53,617 bases of DNA from Clostridia bacterium (GTDB lineage Bacteria > Bacillota > Clostridia > Oscillospirales > CAG-272), in assembly GCA_017625935.1 (NCBI GenBank), contig JAGALA010000057.1, positions 1 to 53,617 on the forward strand, given 5' to 3'. A model generated the notes under the pieces. It ran no database searches. It had not been told where the DNA came from and worked only from the letters and a program-made list of their open reading frames with translations. The position numbers and the translations under genes are program-made. Shown here piece after piece: positions 52,252 to 53,617 of the stretch; within the stretch, counting starts at the first letter, position 1, and the number at the start of each line of letters is the position of its first letter.

Positions 52252-52734
52252 TTATGTCTCCTTTAACCATTTTTCAATATTACGAGCGTTTTCATCAGAC
52301 ATGCACCAAATAGCATATTTCTTATTGTTAACGGTTTCAATAATTATTCTTTTTGAAGTTCCCGCCTTGCCACATTCTACTTTCGTTCTAATCGATCTAA
52401 TATGATTTTTAGCAAAAGCACTGATGCCTGCATAAATCAACCAATTATCCGACAAATATAGAGTCGTTTCAAGATGCTGCGCACTTTTATCGTTGAATTC
52501 AATGTTGTACATCGTTTCCTGTTGTATTATCATTTTCTTGAATTTTATAGTGGAAAAATTGGAAAACAAAACACACAAGAAAGATAAAGCAAAAGGCGTA
52601 AAAGATACTGCAATATCGTATGATATCACATCATATATTAAGCTCACTATGAATAACGGAATAAAAATGATAATTGAGCAAAACAACGCAAGCAGAAAAT
52701 TTCGTCTTATGTAAATATTTATGTATTTTCTCAC
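52252..52734 (-). CDS. Membrane protein with a PH-like (YcxB-type) C-terminal domain
   Basis: A 160-residue protein. Two N-terminal helices (about 13-33 and 40-60) are followed by a beta-rich domain: MIIQQETMYNIEFNDKSAQHLETTLYLSDNWLIYAG, IRSIRTKVE, KRIIIETVNNKKYAIWCMSDENARNIEKWLKE. This resembles the bacterial PH-like YcxB domain, but shared identity cannot be measured here. GTG start with GAGGTGG about 9 bases upstream. Coupled to the next gene. Function unknown. Confidence 0.6.
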   Translation of the reverse strand: MRKYINIYIRRNFLLALFCSIIIFIPLFIVSLIYDVISYDIAVSFTPFALSFLCVLFSNFSTIKFKKMIIQQETMYNIEFNDKSAQHLETTLYLSDNWLIYAGISAFAKNHIRSIRTKVECGKAGTSKRIIIETVNNKKYAIWCMSDENARNIEKWLKET

Positions 52735-52820
52735 TATCTAACACCACCTCTACTACATTGATTATATCACAATATAAAATGTAATTCAATAATACAAGGT
52801 CGATTTTCGAGTAAACAATG

Positions 52821-52854
52821 AAGCGAGCGCCGAAAAATCAGCACTCGCTTTTTT
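52821..52854. terminator. Hairpin between two minus-strand genes
   Basis: A stem AAGCGAG-c-GC / GC-a-CTCGCTT with an 11-base loop (one mismatch). The T run lies on the plus-strand side, where no gene is upstream; on the minus strand only a weak T-rich tail follows. It could still end the 52856 transcript with reduced efficiency. Confidence 0.5.
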
Positions 52855-52855
52855 G

Positions 52856-53617
52856 TTAGTCTATAACTATTATTGATTCAGGGCAAGGATAGCCCAAATC
52901 ACGTGGATGTACGCCTTTGCTTATTGCTTCATAAACAAACATCATAGCACCGGGAGAATACGGCATTAAAATCTTCTGTTCAGGAACGCTCTTTAGATGC
53001 TTGGGTATTTGCTTTCTGTGAGTTTTATAATAATCAAGCAAGGGCTTCTCAATTCTAACAGCAAATTTTTGAGCTTCTTTCTCACAGATATCCCAAAAAG
53101 TCTTTTCTTGCTCGTGGGTAATACAAGCAACCTTCAAGCTCAATTCACCGTTTTTCTCCTCTATAAATCCATTTTCTTTGAGCTTAGGAATTGCTTTTAT
53201 TATTCTTTCGTCTAAATCAACCGCGCTTGGCGAAATCTTGTTTTTAATTAAGCAAAACAGCTTTAACATATTGCTTTCATTTTCTTGAATAGATGCAAAG
53301 CCATCGGGAAATTTGCTTGTACACGGATAAAGCGAGGTTTCATAGTTATAAAAGCATAAATCATACTTATCAAGATAATTTTCAAGCCTTGTCCATCTTT
53401 GCCCCGACATTAAATACTCTTCTTTTCCTTTTTTATCCTCTGGTATTTTATAATTATATGGATATACAGTTCCAAATGCTATCCATTTTCCACCGTTTGG
53501 TCTATCAGGGAAAATCTGAGGCGGAAGAGTTCTGTCACAAAGTCTAAGTCCTTCACAAGCTATATGAATTAACATATATCTTTCCAAAGGCAGTGAATAA
53601 AATTCAGTCTTTTTAAG
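52856..53617 (-). CDS. Hypothetical protein, 5' end beyond the window
   Basis: The frame is open to the right edge (ten more codons from 53617 to 53588 read without a stop), so the internal TTG at 53587 may not be the start and the gene is probably truncated by the window. At least 253 residues are visible. Stretches include LERYMLIHIACEGLRLCDRTLPPQIFPDR, YDLCFYNYETSLYPC and a C-terminal LMPYSPGAMMFVYEAISKGVHPRDLGYPCPESIIVID. The first part could suit a small helical domain. I do not recognise the family. It precedes the two membrane protein genes on the same strand, separated by a hairpin. Confidence 0.6.
   Translation of the reverse strand, partial: LKKTEFYSLPLERYMLIHIACEGLRLCDRTLPPQIFPDRPNGGKWIAFGTVYPYNYKIPEDKKGKEEYLMSGQRWTRLENYLDKYDLCFYNYETSLYPCTSKFPDGFASIQENESNMLKLFCLIKNKISPSAVDLDERIIKAIPKLKENGFIEEKNGELSLKVACITHEQEKTFWDICEKEAQKFAVRIEKPLLDYYKTHRKQIPKHLKSVPEQKILMPYSPGAMMFVYEAISKGVHPRDLGYPCPESIIVID

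Overview
The window is chromosomal DNA of an uncultured-type, low-GC, endospore-forming Firmicute of the class Clostridia. The evidence is a complete spoIIIAA-AH operon plus spoIVB, spoIIGA, sigE and spoIIID. They sit among housekeeping genes in typical clostridial order, with purine-rich Shine-Dalgarno (SD) sequences and TTGACA/TATAAT-like promoters. The species cannot be named from sequence alone.

Layout. 1-156: a startless open fragment that reads like a DUF1998/DrmB-type protein, in the place where spo0A often follows spoIVB. 157-8277: spoIVB (minus), a MarR regulator with a palindromic operator (plus), a small unknown gene, the spoIIIA operon (minus), a DUF4830 protein (minus) and an orphan regulator with a receiver-like domain lacking its phospho-acceptor (plus). 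8278-12228: an ABC exporter (minus), then spoIIGA-sigE and rpmE (plus). 12299-22303: hflX, yigZ, a dNTPase, dnaG, rpoD, a large lipoprotein, a ymxH-like gene, then rpsB-tsf behind a structured leader (all plus). 22316-35093: a membrane protein (minus), then a long plus-strand run: nusB, a TsaD/Kae1 paralogue, xseA, xseB, ispA, tlyA, argR, recN, murB, whiA, dnaE. 35090-42860: a BofC-C-like membrane protein (minus), a class A penicillin-binding protein (PBP), a divergent TspO-like protein, a DacF-type carboxypeptidase, pgi, a small P-loop protein, about 550 bp without a gene, and a cysteine-rich protein. 42875-48117: a Crp/Fnr regulator with a TauABC-type transporter (minus), divergent from galE-galM (plus). 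48156-53617: spoIIID, 0.7 kb of AT-rich repeats, then an accessory minus-strand segment (deoxyinosine glycosylase family, an ADP-ribosyl-like small protein behind a broken ORF, PP2C phosphatase, HIT protein, GNAT, two membrane proteins, and one gene running off the edge).

How the genes work together. SpoIIGA activates sigma-E in the mother cell. Sigma-E normally drives the spoIIIA operon, which builds the channel to the forespore, and SpoIIID, which tunes the mother-cell programme. SpoIVB is the forespore protease that signals back. The class A PBP and the carboxypeptidase remodel peptidoglycan. hflX, rpmE, rpsB, tsf, rpoD, dnaG, nusB and dnaE are core information processing.

The least explained parts are the left-edge fragment, the rpsB leader, the ribosome-binding-site hairpin before the TspO-like gene, the gene-free stretch ending at the 41806 terminator, the inverted-repeat region 48473-49120, and the broken pair at 49672-50150. 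I found no tRNA, rRNA, CRISPR array, complete insertion sequence or prophage. I did not find a convincing new multi-gene system. All family calls come from reading motifs, not from database searches.
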